This document shows positions 1 through 8,415 of a stretch of 64,000 bases of DNA, piece by piece. The translations under genes and the position numbers were made by a program. This DNA is from JACKFE01 sp050248735 (GTDB lineage Bacteria; Nitrospirota; Nitrospiria; Nitrospirales; UBA8639): assembly GCA_050248735.1 (NCBI GenBank), contig JBFWRU010000001.1, positions 496,001 through 560,000 on the forward strand. Reading direction: 5' to 3'. A model generated the notes under the pieces. The model made no database searches and was not told the origin of the DNA. It saw only the letters and a program-made list of their open reading frames with translations. The first letter of the stretch is position 1; each line of letters begins with the position of its first letter.

Positions 1-1
1 G

Positions 2-628
2 GATTGGGCCGCGTATTTTGACGAATGGGTCGGCTATCTCAAATTGGCCATACGGGTGAGTCAGGAACGAAATGCGGCAATTATCCTGACTCACGGAGTG
101 TCGGGGACAGGGAAAACGACCGTATCCTCCAGGATTCTCCAGGCCTTATATGCCATTCGAATCCGTTCGGATGTTGAACGGAAGCGAATGATCACAAGTC
201 TGCCAGGCACTCGCAAGATCTCGGATTCGTACAGCCCTGCGATGACTCAGGCCACGTATGAACGATTAGCGATTCTCACCGAAAGTTTGGTGTCGGCAGG
301 ATTCCACGTCATCGTGGATGCCACTTTTCTCAGGCAGGCCGACCGGCAGATGTTTGCTAAAATGGCATCCGGAAGGCAAATTCCATTTTACATAGTGGAT
401 GTGACGGCTCCTGAATCGGTCCGGTCACGACGGATTGAACAGCGAAGGCAAGCAGGAAGAGATGCTTCGGAAGCGACGATTTCGGTGATGCATCAACAGG
501 TCAAACAGGATGAACCCTTTGGGAACGATGAGCGGCCTGTGGTTATTTTCATTGACTCGACGAGTGAGGACTCCCTTCGATCTGCGATTCAGCAGGTAAC
601 CCAACTTCTCAAAGGCAGGATGTCTTAA
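2..628 (+). CDS. AAA/P-loop kinase domain protein, C-terminal part of an APH-AAA fusion (5' end outside window)
   Basis: The frame is open from the first bases of the window, so this is the 3' part of a longer gene and the TTG at 44 is not a convincing start. The visible part has a P-loop, HGVSGTGKTT, followed by IRSDVERKR and a Walker B-like VIVDATF segment, the order seen in the C-terminal domain of the bifunctional aminoglycoside phosphotransferase-like/ATP-binding proteins (COG2187 plus COG0645). That family is expected to phosphorylate a small molecule, but the substrate is unknown. It ends 7 bases before the stop of the convergent TPR gene. The upstream phosphotransferase half is inferred and not seen. 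Confidence 0.75.
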   Translation, partial: DWAAYFDEWVGYLKLAIRVSQERNAAIILTHGVSGTGKTTVSSRILQALYAIRIRSDVERKRMITSLPGTRKISDSYSPAMTQATYERLAILTESLVSAGFHVIVDATFLRQADRQMFAKMASGRQIPFYIVDVTAPESVRSRRIEQRRQAGRDASEATISVMHQQVKQDEPFGNDERPVVIFIDSTSEDSLRSAIQQVTQLLKGRMS

Positions 629-634
629 CCGGGG

Positions 635-1717
635 TCAAGGCTTGGGTGACAGCTGCTCCAGCAGGCGTTGAATCCGCGGATCGGTTCCCCCTAATTCGAT
701 ATATCTTCGATAGTGCTGTGCCGCCCGGTCCAATTCGATTTCATGGAACTCAAAAAAGTTTCCGAGGTTATAGTGGAGTTCCGGGGAAGACTCGTTGATG
801 CTTAGGGCTTGAAGATAAGCGGCTTTGGCCTTGGCTGTATTGTTTGCGGCGGTCAGGAGCACACCCAAATTCATGAACGCATCAAAGTCATGGGGGTTGA
901 TACGGGTTACGGCCTGGAAATGTTCAATGGCTTTGGCCGACTGGCCTTCCTGTTGGTAAAGAAATCCAAGGTTGTGGTGCGCTTCGTCGTTTTCCGGATT
1001 CAGACTCACGGCCGTTTCATAGGCTTCTACCGCCTTGTTGGTCTGGTTTCGGGTCTCTTCCAAACGCCCGAGCAGAAACCACCCTTCCGCATGTTGAGGA
1101 TGGGCAGACACCAAATGGGAAATGGGTGAGTGGGCTTTTCCAAATTCTCCATCTTTAAATTGCAAATATCCCAAGGCATAGAGCGCTTCAGGGTTATCGG
1201 GTTGTGTGGCGAGGACAGCTTGGTATTGTTCCAGTGCCAGTGTGATTTTTTCCTGTTTTTCCAGGGTCTGCGCCAGGGCGAGATGGGCTTCCCAAAATTT
1301 TGGATAGGCTTGGAGTGTATGCTGTAACAGTCGTTGAGCGTCCTCAATATTGCCCTGCTGAAGATGCAAGAGTGCCAGATCGTATTGAGCTTGGACGAAA
1401 TGAGGGGCGAGTTCAACCGCACGTTGGAGGTGGGGAATGGCTGAGCCGGGATCATGGGTCAATTCAAACTGGACAAGTCCCAATAGATGATGAGCCTCAG
1501 GATGCAAAGGGAAAACCTGGATGTCTTGCTCTAAAAGGTTCTTGGCCTTGGTGAAATCTTTGGAGTGTGTGGCCACAAGAGCCTGTTGGTAGAGCTCAGC
1601 CGCTTCGTGACTGTCTCCCACGGTTGGAAGGAGGAACGCCCAGCCGAGCATTGCGCCTACAACACTGGGTTTCAATAATGACACGAGAGAACGTGTGAGT
1701 ATCCTTTTTATAGTCAT
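635..1717 (-). CDS. Exported TPR-repeat protein
   Basis: A 360-residue protein with a basic N-terminus and a hydrophobic stretch at about residues 16-33, probably a signal peptide or anchor. The rest is a tandem of roughly nine tetratricopeptide repeats, seen as recurring A-x-LG and NLG-x-L-x patterns (residues about 37-345). TPR arrays are protein-docking scaffolds, here probably periplasmic. The C-terminal block, ending in a FFEFHE...YIELGG...RIQRLLEQ pattern, matches the C-terminus of the TPR protein at 20765-21826, so the two are paralogues. The start is supported by AAGGA about 9 bases upstream of the ATG. Function unknown. Confidence 0.85.
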   Translation of the reverse strand: MTIKRILTRSLVSLLKPSVVGAMLGWAFLLPTVGDSHEAAELYQQALVATHSKDFTKAKNLLEQDIQVFPLHPEAHHLLGLVQFELTHDPGSAIPHLQRAVELAPHFVQAQYDLALLHLQQGNIEDAQRLLQHTLQAYPKFWEAHLALAQTLEKQEKITLALEQYQAVLATQPDNPEALYALGYLQFKDGEFGKAHSPISHLVSAHPQHAEGWFLLGRLEETRNQTNKAVEAYETAVSLNPENDEAHHNLGFLYQQEGQSAKAIEHFQAVTRINPHDFDAFMNLGVLLTAANNTAKAKAAYLQALSINESSPELHYNLGNFFEFHEIELDRAAQHYRRYIELGGTDPRIQRLLEQLSPKP

Positions 1718-1853
1718 GGGGAAAAATCCTTATCCAAGTTGCTCTGTAATGCGTTTAAAATACCTTGTCACGGCCTACCTCGGTCAAGTGAAATCTGGTA
1801 TTCACGATTGCTGGGGATAGTGAAAGTCCGGACATCCCGATCGCGTGAGGAAC

Positions 1854-1892
1854 AGAAAAGCCCTGCCTTCAGAAACAAGGCAGGGCTTTTCT
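1854..1892 (-). terminator. Strong rho-independent terminator hairpin
   Basis: A perfect 16 bp inverted repeat (AGAAAAGCCCTGCCTT and its complement) with a 7-base loop. On the minus strand it lies 28 bases after the stop of the exported protein at 1921-2415. The A/T-rich ends of the stem give a U-rich tail on either strand, so it could act in both directions. It separates that gene from the TPR gene downstream, which therefore probably has its own promoter between 1718 and 1853. Confidence 0.85.
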
Positions 1893-1920
1893 GGTATATG
1901 CGGCGTTTTTGGCTGGTGTA

Positions 1921-2415
1921 CTAGCGCAAAATCAACAGTTGTCCACCCAAGCCTTTTGGGTCGGAAGGGTTGGTGTATTGTAACAAGTTATTGGCCGTCA
2001 CATAGGTGAGATCGCTGATGGGTATGCCGATATATTTTGTTTCACCGGGCTTCAGGACCAAGGTGGTATTGAGTGAAGTCGGGCCGGCCATAGCCGAATC
2101 GGCTGATAAATGAAATGTATAGTCTGAGGCAAGTTTATTGGTCACTTGCAGCAAAACCGGGCGTCCGCTCCGACCGCCTGTTCCTTCACGACCCAGGGAT
2201 AAGATGGATGTGGGAGGATACCAGGAGTTTTTTCCGCCGATTTCCATGGCTGTTAAGGCAATGTCGACGTCCAATGCTTTAAATGGTTGACCGATCACGG
2301 AGCCGGTTTCCAAATCACCAATTTCCACACCGCCGGATTGCAGTGCGAAGGCGGGGGAGCAGAGTATGACCAATAGAAGTACCAGAAAACATGCACGGAT
2401 CAATGATGTACCCAT
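1921..2415 (-). CDS. Small exported protein of unknown function, beta-rich
   Basis: A 164-residue product. I choose the ATG at 2415 because AGGAGG lies 6 bases upstream and a clear signal peptide follows (MGTSLIRACF, then LVLLLVIL, cleavage near SPAFA). Longer in-frame extensions have no ribosome site. The mature part is short, rich in Thr, Ser and Gly, and looks like a beta-sandwich (LLQVTNKLASDYTFHLSA, then TLVLKPGETKYIGIP). This recalls cupredoxin-like periplasmic proteins, but I see no His-Cys-Met copper site. A monocistronic unit ended by the hairpin at 1854-1892. No firm family. Confidence 0.75.
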   Translation of the reverse strand: MGTSLIRACFLVLLLVILCSPAFALQSGGVEIGDLETGSVIGQPFKALDVDIALTAMEIGGKNSWYPPTSILSLGREGTGGRSGRPVLLQVTNKLASDYTFHLSADSAMAGPTSLNTTLVLKPGETKYIGIPISDLTYVTANNLLQYTNPSDPKGLGGQLLILR

Positions 2416-2957
2416 TATGACCCTCCTTTTGGAACACAGAGATTGTAAGTTGAATGAACAATAAGGACTATCATCAAACCGATGAGTATGTTGATCTTTC
2501 GGTTTTTCGGGAATTCCGGGAAGATCGGGGTGGGGAGGTAGGCGATACCAAGCTCCACCCCGACCATCCTCCACAGAAGAAGTGGTATCCCTTTGGGGAG
2601 GTCAGGGTTCCCCATCAAAATCCACCTCCAGCCTTTACGAACAGGTAATGAGATTGGTCATAGCAAGATCAAGTCCTGATGTTTTGCGTTCATAGGGATT
2701 TCTTGAGGGCTATTCCAATCAGGAGCGGATTATAGAAAGGAGCGGGGAGGTCGTCTACCGAATGGTGCCTATCAATGCACCAGTTGCAACAGTTTTAAAT
2801 GGGTTTTTCACCATGGTAGAGCAAATATCTTGAGGGGCTCAGAGATAAAGGGAATGAATAAGCCCTATGGATTTTCCTCAGCAGTGGGTTGTCTCCGGAT
2901 TTGAGATCATTCACAATGATGCCAATTTCTCGGATGATCAATTTTTCAAAAAAGGAG
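2416..2957. other. Divergent intergenic region, no gene recognised
   Basis: This 542-base stretch separates the minus-strand exported protein from smbP on the plus strand and must hold both promoters. Short open frames exist on both strands, but they lack ribosome sites or recognisable protein features. I see no clear hairpin terminator, repeat or riboswitch in it. Confidence 0.5.
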
Positions 2958-3317
2958 ATGAATCATGGCAAGGATCATCCAACCATAAAGAGAATGTGTG
3001 GGACGTTAGGGGTTGTCGAAATGTTGATGATGCCGGCTGTCGGTTTTACGGAAGCCGATACGCATCTTCATGAGGCGATAGGCTATGCCGGAGAAGCCAA
3101 AGCCCATGGAGAAATGGGTCATGCCGGCGAGGCCGTCAAGCATGCTGAAGAAGCGAAGTCACATGCTAAGAACGCCATGAAGGAAGGCGAAAATGTCCAT
3201 GTCGGTGAAGGTGTTAGTCACCTGCAAGAAGCTGTTGATCATGGCAAGCAAGGACATGGGGGAATTGCTGGCGAACATAGTAGCGAAGCCATCGAACATT
3301 TGAAGCAGGGCCATTAA
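2958..3317 (+). CDS. smbP: Small metal-binding protein, SmbP-like
   Basis: About 119 residues. A hydrophobic signal-like stretch (MCGTLGVVEMLMMPAVGF) is followed by a helical repeat region in which histidines recur every few residues (HAGEAVKHAEEAKSHAKNA, HVGEGVSHLQEAVDHGK). This matches in spacing and motif the small metal-binding protein SmbP of Nitrosomonas europaea, a periplasmic four-helix protein that binds Cu and other divalent metals. The start is uncertain. ATG 2958 directly abuts the AAAGGAG sequence, while the well-spaced ATG at 2965 is in another frame and meets a stop after 7 codons. ATG 2994 is a further in-frame option. Monocistronic, probably a metal buffer. Confidence 0.8.
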   Translation: MNHGKDHPTIKRMCGTLGVVEMLMMPAVGFTEADTHLHEAIGYAGEAKAHGEMGHAGEAVKHAEEAKSHAKNAMKEGENVHVGEGVSHLQEAVDHGKQGHGGIAGEHSSEAIEHLKQGH

Positions 3318-3339
3318 TTTCTTCTCCCTAAAGTCAAAG

Positions 3340-3390
3340 CCACCACAGAAAAGGCGAGGCGCGGAAGGCACCCCGCCTTCTCTGTGGTGG
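3340..3390. terminator. Bidirectional hairpin between smbP and the TonB receptor
   Basis: CCACCACAGA at 3340 pairs with TCTGTGGTGG ending at 3390, and inside it AAGGCG pairs with CGCCTT, giving a stem of about 16 bp with one bulged base on each side. It lies between two convergent stop codons (3317 and 3394), where a shared terminator is expected. It lacks a long U-tract on either side. Confidence 0.7.
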
Positions 3391-3393
3391 GAA

Positions 3394-5718
3394 CTAAAAT
3401 AATCCCAAAGTGACTCCTCCATAAAATGCCCGCCCATAGCCCGCAAAAAACAATTGTTTGCTGGCGTCGGGGGTGGCATCTGACACAACCTGGCCGGAGG
3501 CCGCATAGGTTGTATTCGCAATGTTGTCCACCTCGAAATACAATTTGGCAAAACGCACCCAATCATTATTCAAAATAAAGGTCTTATGGAGATTAAGGTT
3601 AACGAACCAGTAGGATGGAATGCCGATCGTATTGCCATTATTTAAAAAGTAACTATTGGAATAATTGCTTTCGATCCAGGCTCCCCATCCGGTCGGAGCA
3701 TGATCATAGGCGATCTTCATGTTGAGAATGTCTCTCGGAACATTCGGGACTTTTTTCCCATCCTGGGTGACCGTGGTGGCCACCCCTCCCACCAAATACC
3801 GATCTTGAAAGTTAATATAGCGAGCATCGATGTGGGTATAGTTGCCGGACAAACGCCAGCCAGGTAGGGGACGCCAATCCGCAAAAATTTCCACACCACG
3901 ATATTCCGAAGAATCGGCATTCACGGAAGCCGTGGTACTCTGATCGAACACGTTTTGCGTGATAATTTCATCTCTGTAGAATACCCAAAACCCTGCCAAT
4001 TGCACGTTCAAGGTTTCATGAAGCCGTGATTCCGTTCCGATTTCCACATTGACATTCCGCTGAGGGTTCAGTTCAAAGTTGCTCCCTGGTAATCCGGTAA
4101 GTGGATCTCGAGTGAGATTCCCGAATGTCGGAATGCCATACCCGGTGGAGCCCCGAACCCAATGACGGAAACCATCAGCCGGCCTCCAGGTCAGGGACAT
4201 CTCCGGAGCCCAATTATAAAATGTTCGGGTGGCTTGCGCTCTTGAGGCCACGGCTCCGGCATTATCGTAGTTGATCGTTTGGATACTCAGGTTGGACTGT
4301 TCGAACCCCAGTCCTGCGGCGATTGTCCAATTCGGTAGGAATGTCAATTCCTCCCGAACCCGGCCGCCGATGTTGCGAATCGTGCCGCGGTTGTTGGCAG
4401 CCAGTGTGCCACGGGTCCCCTCGCCATCCGCCAGATTTTGAAAGCTATTGCCTTCCTGCTCCATATTGTTTATGAAAAATCCCAGATAACTTTGTAGGGG
4501 CATGCCGAAAATCCGTCCATGGTGTCGAAGGTCGGTATAATGCTTGATATTGGTATTAATATTGTCGGTGATTTGAAAAAAGTATTGGTTAATGTCCTTG
4601 ACGTCATAATCGGCTTCCATCGTCAAGACGGTATTGGGAGTGAACTCCACCTCATACATGGCACCCAAAATGGTTCGACGATCAACCCGCTGTTGGTTTC
4701 GTGCAAGAGTCAATGAGCCGGCCTGACGGGGGTCGGCTTCAAATTGCGTTTTGGTCAGGCGAGTCGGGACCCTGGTGTCCAACCAGTTGGTGATGGCTTT
4801 GAAGTAGACACTGTGTTTGTCATTAATGTTATGACGAAAATTGAAATTCAGGGTTTGTGTATTGTAGTCGCTGTGATCAATATACCCTTCTTCTTCTGCC
4901 ACATTACTCATGAACAAGGAGATATCCAGGTTATTGAATTCCTGCCCGATGGCTACGGCTTCTTTGTGATAGCCAAACGATCCGCCTGAAAAGAATGTTT
5001 CCACCCCCTTGATGTCGCTGCCACGCCGAGTTTTGAAATGAGCCATACCGCCGAGTGCATAATTGTCATAGAGCGAAGAGGCCGCGCCCCGAATTACTTC
5101 CACGGATCTCATGAACCACGGATCGTGCATATCGAGGCGGGACAACCCGTCTGATTGCGTTTGGATGAACCCGTCTTCGTAGATCTTGAGATCCCGGATG
5201 GCGAAAGAGGTTTTGACGCCTGAGCCACGAATGGAAATACTGAAATCCCTCGGACCATTGGCCTGACGGAGGACGACCCCCGGTAAAGACTCCATGGCTT
5301 CCTTCATGTTTCGCGTCGGCTGTAATTCAGTTTCCGATTGAGGCGTGGCGGAAAAGGATATCCCCTCGGGTCGTTTCAGGATTCGGGTACTCACAATACT
5401 GATTTCATCCAGTGTGACCGTTTCTTCATCCTGTAGCCGGGTTTGGACCTGCTGCCGTTCCTCAGTTTCCTGTGTGGCAGGGGTTTGGCGCAATTCAGAA
5501 AGTTTGGCTCTGACCTCTTGTAATCGTTTATTGAGGCGATCAAGCTCCTGTTCCAAATCCTGTTGTTGCTGAATCAGTCCTTCCTGAGAGGCAGACACGA
5601 TGGGCTCTGAAGCCGCAAGCACGGGTAAGGGAGCAGTTGAAAATAGGAAGAGCAGGCATAGCCTCACTGTGGCATACACGAGCCAATTCATGGAGTGTAC
5701 AAGAGACAACTTTTTCAC
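3394..5718 (-). CDS. TonB-dependent outer membrane receptor with N-terminal coiled coil
   Basis: A 774-residue receptor starting at GTG with GAAGGAG 8 bases upstream. Signal peptide to about residue 36, then a Gln/Glu-rich coiled coil at about 47-97, a TonB-box-like segment (TLDEISIVS, about 102-110), a plug domain (MKEAMESLPGVVLRQ, then SIRGSG and VEVIRGAASSLYDNYALGG) and a 22-strand-type barrel with NLHKTF and a C-terminal aromatic residue. It would carry a large or scarce ligand across the outer membrane using TonB energy. The coiled coil between signal peptide and plug is unusual for the family. The gene is last in a minus-strand run after a beta-propeller protein and a C-x-W-x-C protein. 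The ligand cannot be told from sequence; a metal complex is my guess from the neighbours. Confidence 0.93.
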   Translation of the reverse strand: MKKLSLVHSMNWLVYATVRLCLLFLFSTAPLPVLAASEPIVSASQEGLIQQQQDLEQELDRLNKRLQEVRAKLSELRQTPATQETEERQQVQTRLQDEETVTLDEISIVSTRILKRPEGISFSATPQSETELQPTRNMKEAMESLPGVVLRQANGPRDFSISIRGSGVKTSFAIRDLKIYEDGFIQTQSDGLSRLDMHDPWFMRSVEVIRGAASSLYDNYALGGMAHFKTRRGSDIKGVETFFSGGSFGYHKEAVAIGQEFNNLDISLFMSNVAEEEGYIDHSDYNTQTLNFNFRHNINDKHSVYFKAITNWLDTRVPTRLTKTQFEADPRQAGSLTLARNQQRVDRRTILGAMYEVEFTPNTVLTMEADYDVKDINQYFFQITDNINTNIKHYTDLRHHGRIFGMPLQSYLGFFINNMEQEGNSFQNLADGEGTRGTLAANNRGTIRNIGGRVREELTFLPNWTIAAGLGFEQSNLSIQTINYDNAGAVASRAQATRTFYNWAPEMSLTWRPADGFRHWVRGSTGYGIPTFGNLTRDPLTGLPGSNFELNPQRNVNVEIGTESRLHETLNVQLAGFWVFYRDEIITQNVFDQSTTASVNADSSEYRGVEIFADWRPLPGWRLSGNYTHIDARYINFQDRYLVGGVATTVTQDGKKVPNVPRDILNMKIAYDHAPTGWGAWIESNYSNSYFLNNGNTIGIPSYWFVNLNLHKTFILNNDWVRFAKLYFEVDNIANTTYAASGQVVSDATPDASKQLFFAGYGRAFYGGVTLGLF

Positions 5719-5896
5719 AATACAGACTCCTTCATTAAGAAAAAGGAAATAAATAGATTCTGGCCAGTCAGGTTGGCGACAGACCGACCTTCAGAACCTC
5801 AGAGAAGACTTGTCCGCGTGATGTCGGTCGAACAAGCGAAGACTGACGAGTCAGACTAGTCGGAAATCGTTCTGTCTTTGGCGGAGCATGTTCAGG

Positions 5897-6244
5897 TCAG
5901 AGAGCGACCAGGAGAAACGCTTTGCCGGGAGGGGCTCGTGAAGAGCCCGAGGAACGAAAAGAGGCGGTATTAAGAAAGGCGAACAGAATGGGAAGGAACC
6001 CAAGGGCATGTCCGGGAGAATGCCACAGGGGGGAGGTGGTTGATGTTGTCGTAGACAGGGCCCCGATCTGACAAGCCCAGTCGCAGAGAAGGGTATGGAC
6101 AGGTGGTAATTGAGGAGGGGATGGCTCGGATGCATGGTGGGATGGTCCGTGTACAGCTTGGCACACGGAGGCGGTCAAAGAAGTTGCGAGTAGAAGACAG
6201 GAAAGAAAGAGAGACCACATCCGCAAACACTGAGGAGGGGACAT
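5897..6244 (-). CDS. Small His/Cys protein, C-x-W-x-C family member 1
   Basis: Up to 115 residues, possibly starting at the internal ATG at 6220. N-terminal hydrophobic segment (LFLSCLLLATSLTASV), a His-containing linker (HGPSHHASEP, then PVH), the core motif C54-D-W-A-C58, a second hydrophobic stretch (about 81-95) and a tail with SRAPP. The same order of parts occurs in four other proteins in this window (13233, 14105, 17357 and 22734), which is the main reason to call it real. It lies 85 bases after the beta-propeller gene and 178 bases before the TonB receptor, so probably one transcript. The His/Cys content suggests metal binding in the envelope. The tail recalls short DUF2946-like proteins, but that is unverified. 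Confidence 0.65.
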   Translation of the reverse strand: MSPPQCLRMWSLFLSCLLLATSLTASVCQAVHGPSHHASEPSPPQLPPVHTLLCDWACQIGALSTTTSTTSPLWHSPGHALGFLPILFAFLNTASFRSSGSSRAPPGKAFLLVAL

Positions 6245-6329
6245 TAGGCCAAAACCAGAATCACGGGAGAGACGAGAACGAAATAATCAGCTTGAGGTTC
6301 CAAATGAACCGGACGGTTGAAAAATCTCA

Positions 6330-7628
6330 TTATTGACGTCCGGCCCAAGCGGTTGAGGGGTTTGGCAGTGCCAATGCTTGGATGATCGTGCTCCACCCGG
6401 GAAAGGCGACTTGTTCCATCCAAACGATAACGGCTTGATTCTGGTTGTTTATGGCCACTGCCGGACTTTTAGATTTTTTTTCATTTAATTTCTTCGGAGC
6501 ACTGAACGTATGCCCACGATCAAGTGATGAACTGAAGACCACTTCGCGTCGGACCGGCGATTGTTCTTCCCACGTGACCAAGAGATGGCCTTCCTGGTTG
6601 ACGGCCAGTTGAGGATGATCGGGGAAAGTGCCCTTGGACATATTCAGTTGGCGACGAGGGGTGAAAGATTTTCCCTGATCGTCTGAATAGGCAAAATACA
6701 CTCCCGGTGTATCGTCGGGGCCTTCGGTGTACCAGGCGACATAGAGCCGGCCTTGCTGATCGACTCCCATCGTGGCCGGACGATGAGGGCAGCCATCATA
6801 GACCCATTGGTCATGTCCCACAATCACAGCGGGCGAAAATGTTCGTCCATCATCAATGGACCGGGCGACGACTGTTTCCCTGATACTTCCCTGAAAAATT
6901 TTTCGCCATGTCAGAAATACGGTGCCATCCTGAGTGGTGGTGGCAAAAGTTCGACAACACACACAGCTTGGTTCATCGACCTTCAGGCTGGGTGAAAGAG
7001 TGGCACCCTGGTCACGAGAAACACTGGAGTAGGTGGCCGGATCCTTCTTCCCTTCCCGGTTGTCCAGCCAGGCCACATGGACGGATCCGTTCGGGCTGAC
7101 GGTCACATGATCAAAGGAATGGCCGGTTACGGCCTCGTCGTCATTGACTCGCGACGGAGGAAGAAAGGTTTTTCCCCCATCAAGTGATCGACTCAGAAGG
7201 AGAAGGCTGGTGAAAAGTTTTCCATTGGCCTTGGGATGAGGGGTCGTCCAGGTGATATACACATCGTTCTTGGGGCCTAGTGCCAAAGCGGGAGGTTCAT
7301 GAAGTGTGGCGACGGGTGTGGCGGGAGGACTAACTCTCATTGGCTCGGGATAGTTTTCCTCACCAGGGGGTACTTGGAGATAAAACACTCCCCGGTCCTC
7401 CTGTTTTTCTCCGCCCCAGGTAAGGTGCAGGGTTCCGTCTGGTGCCAGTTGAGCTGAGGGACCGGTGGTGTGCATTCCTTTATGGTCAATGGTGTATTTG
7501 GGGCCAAAGGTCATCCTTTGATCGGGGGCTTGTTCGGCCCTGGCTAGAGAGCCCAGGTTCCACAGGCAATAGGTCACTGCCAGCAGGGAGATGAAAAGTA
7601 AGCGGGTTGTTTTCAGGTTTGACTCCAT
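6330..7628 (-). CDS. Exported Asp-box (BNR/sialidase-fold) beta-propeller with CVCC motif
   Basis: A 432-residue exported protein (signal peptide ending near SLARA, residue 31). At least four Asp boxes of the S-x-D-x-G-x-T-F type are visible (SLDGGKTF about 148, SIDDGRTF 257, SDDQGKSF 315, SLDRGHTF later), the mark of a six-bladed sialidase-type propeller. No catalytic sialidase arginine triad is obvious, so it need not be an enzyme. Two Cys/His motifs stand out, CVCC at 222-225 and GCPH at 279-282, which could form a disulfide or bind a metal on one face. It is the first gene of the run that leads to the C-x-W-x-C protein and the TonB receptor, which suggests a role in capture or processing of that receptor's ligand. 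Confidence 0.8.
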   Translation of the reverse strand: MESNLKTTRLLFISLLAVTYCLWNLGSLARAEQAPDQRMTFGPKYTIDHKGMHTTGPSAQLAPDGTLHLTWGGEKQEDRGVFYLQVPPGEENYPEPMRVSPPATPVATLHEPPALALGPKNDVYITWTTPHPKANGKLFTSLLLLSRSLDGGKTFLPPSRVNDDEAVTGHSFDHVTVSPNGSVHVAWLDNREGKKDPATYSSVSRDQGATLSPSLKVDEPSCVCCRTFATTTQDGTVFLTWRKIFQGSIRETVVARSIDDGRTFSPAVIVGHDQWVYDGCPHRPATMGVDQQGRLYVAWYTEGPDDTPGVYFAYSDDQGKSFTPRRQLNMSKGTFPDHPQLAVNQEGHLLVTWEEQSPVRREVVFSSSLDRGHTFSAPKKLNEKKSKSPAVAINNQNQAVIVWMEQVAFPGWSTIIQALALPNPSTAWAGRQ

Positions 7629-8415
7629 GACTATTTATGCTCCATCTAGAATCAAGAAAAATATCGGGTTGTTGAAATATGTGCGGTCCATAATTTTTAG
7701 CAGATGGAAGAAGGCTTACGCTACTCATTGGCCTTTAGCGCCTGATTTATGCCACGGATGCCTATCCATGCTACAAAAATGCTTTTTCTATATTAAGCTG
7801 CAGGCGAATGCATGTCGGGGACAGATGGTAATTAAATCATCATTGGGACGAATCCTCTAATCTGTGCCAAGATTGAATCAGTCAATAGCCAATGGAATGG
7901 GAGAGGTTCCTGTCAAAGGGCAGGGTGAAGGCCAAGGAGGTTGCAATTCCAAATGCCTTCACCCTGAGATGGAGCGGAATGGGTCAGGGATGAGTCACGC
8001 CGCCCCCATAAAGCTGGAAGAGTGCAATGATCTTTCAGCCTCAAGAGAAGATATATCCGATCCGGATAGGAATGAGCTACGGATTCCTGCCTATCGGTGC
8101 AACAGTCGGGAACATTCCTAGAAAAATATTTTCAAGCATCCTGGATGCCATATTCGTAGCATGTTCGGGAGAGTGGCTTTCAACCTCCTTCCTGTATGAG
8201 CTTTTGTTGGGCCAAGGAAGTTTTGCTTTCGACCTTCCGTTGAAGGGTATCGTCCTTCTGTTATTCGAAAAATCATAGAATAGAAAGAATTTGGTGCATG
8301 GGTTGGTCAACGAAGGCATGGTTCGGTAGCGAGTTTTTCGGTCACAGGATATCTTCCCCTCGGTTGTTAGAGAATTTCCTTATCCATGTTCACATTCGAA
8401 GAGGAGGAATGTCCT
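7629..8415. other. Long divergent intergenic region with one palindromic repeat
   Basis: This 787-base region separates the minus-strand propeller gene from the plus-strand exported protein at 8416. It holds one copy of a palindromic element (7915-7966). Several short frames can be read through it, but none has a ribosome site, a domain or a compositional signal that I trust. Promoters for both flanking genes must lie here. Confidence 0.55.
7915..7966. repeat. Palindromic intergenic repeat, copy 1
   Basis: A 12 bp perfect inverted repeat (CAGGGTGAAGGC and its complement) with a 22-base loop. The left 29 bases match the element at 11645-11699 at 25 positions. The stem differs from that copy by compensated changes, so the fold is kept. 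Confidence 0.7.

Noticed and set aside
809..1554. Several plus-strand open frames of 60-110 codons
   Set aside because: They lie opposite the TPR gene, lack ribosome sites and have composition expected of antisense shadows of a repeat protein.
5719..5896. Possible cobalamin or other riboswitch before the first receptor
   Set aside because: TonB receptors are often under riboswitch control, but I find no B12-box-like sequence or other known aptamer core here, nor upstream of the second receptor.
5851..6230. Alternative minus-strand frames overlapping C-x-W-x-C member 1
   Set aside because: They overlap the frame that carries the shared C-x-W-x-C and SRAPP motifs; only that frame is supported by the paralogues.
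7864..8319. Short open frames on both strands in the long spacer
   Set aside because: No ribosome site, no hydrophobic or domain pattern, and they overlap one another.
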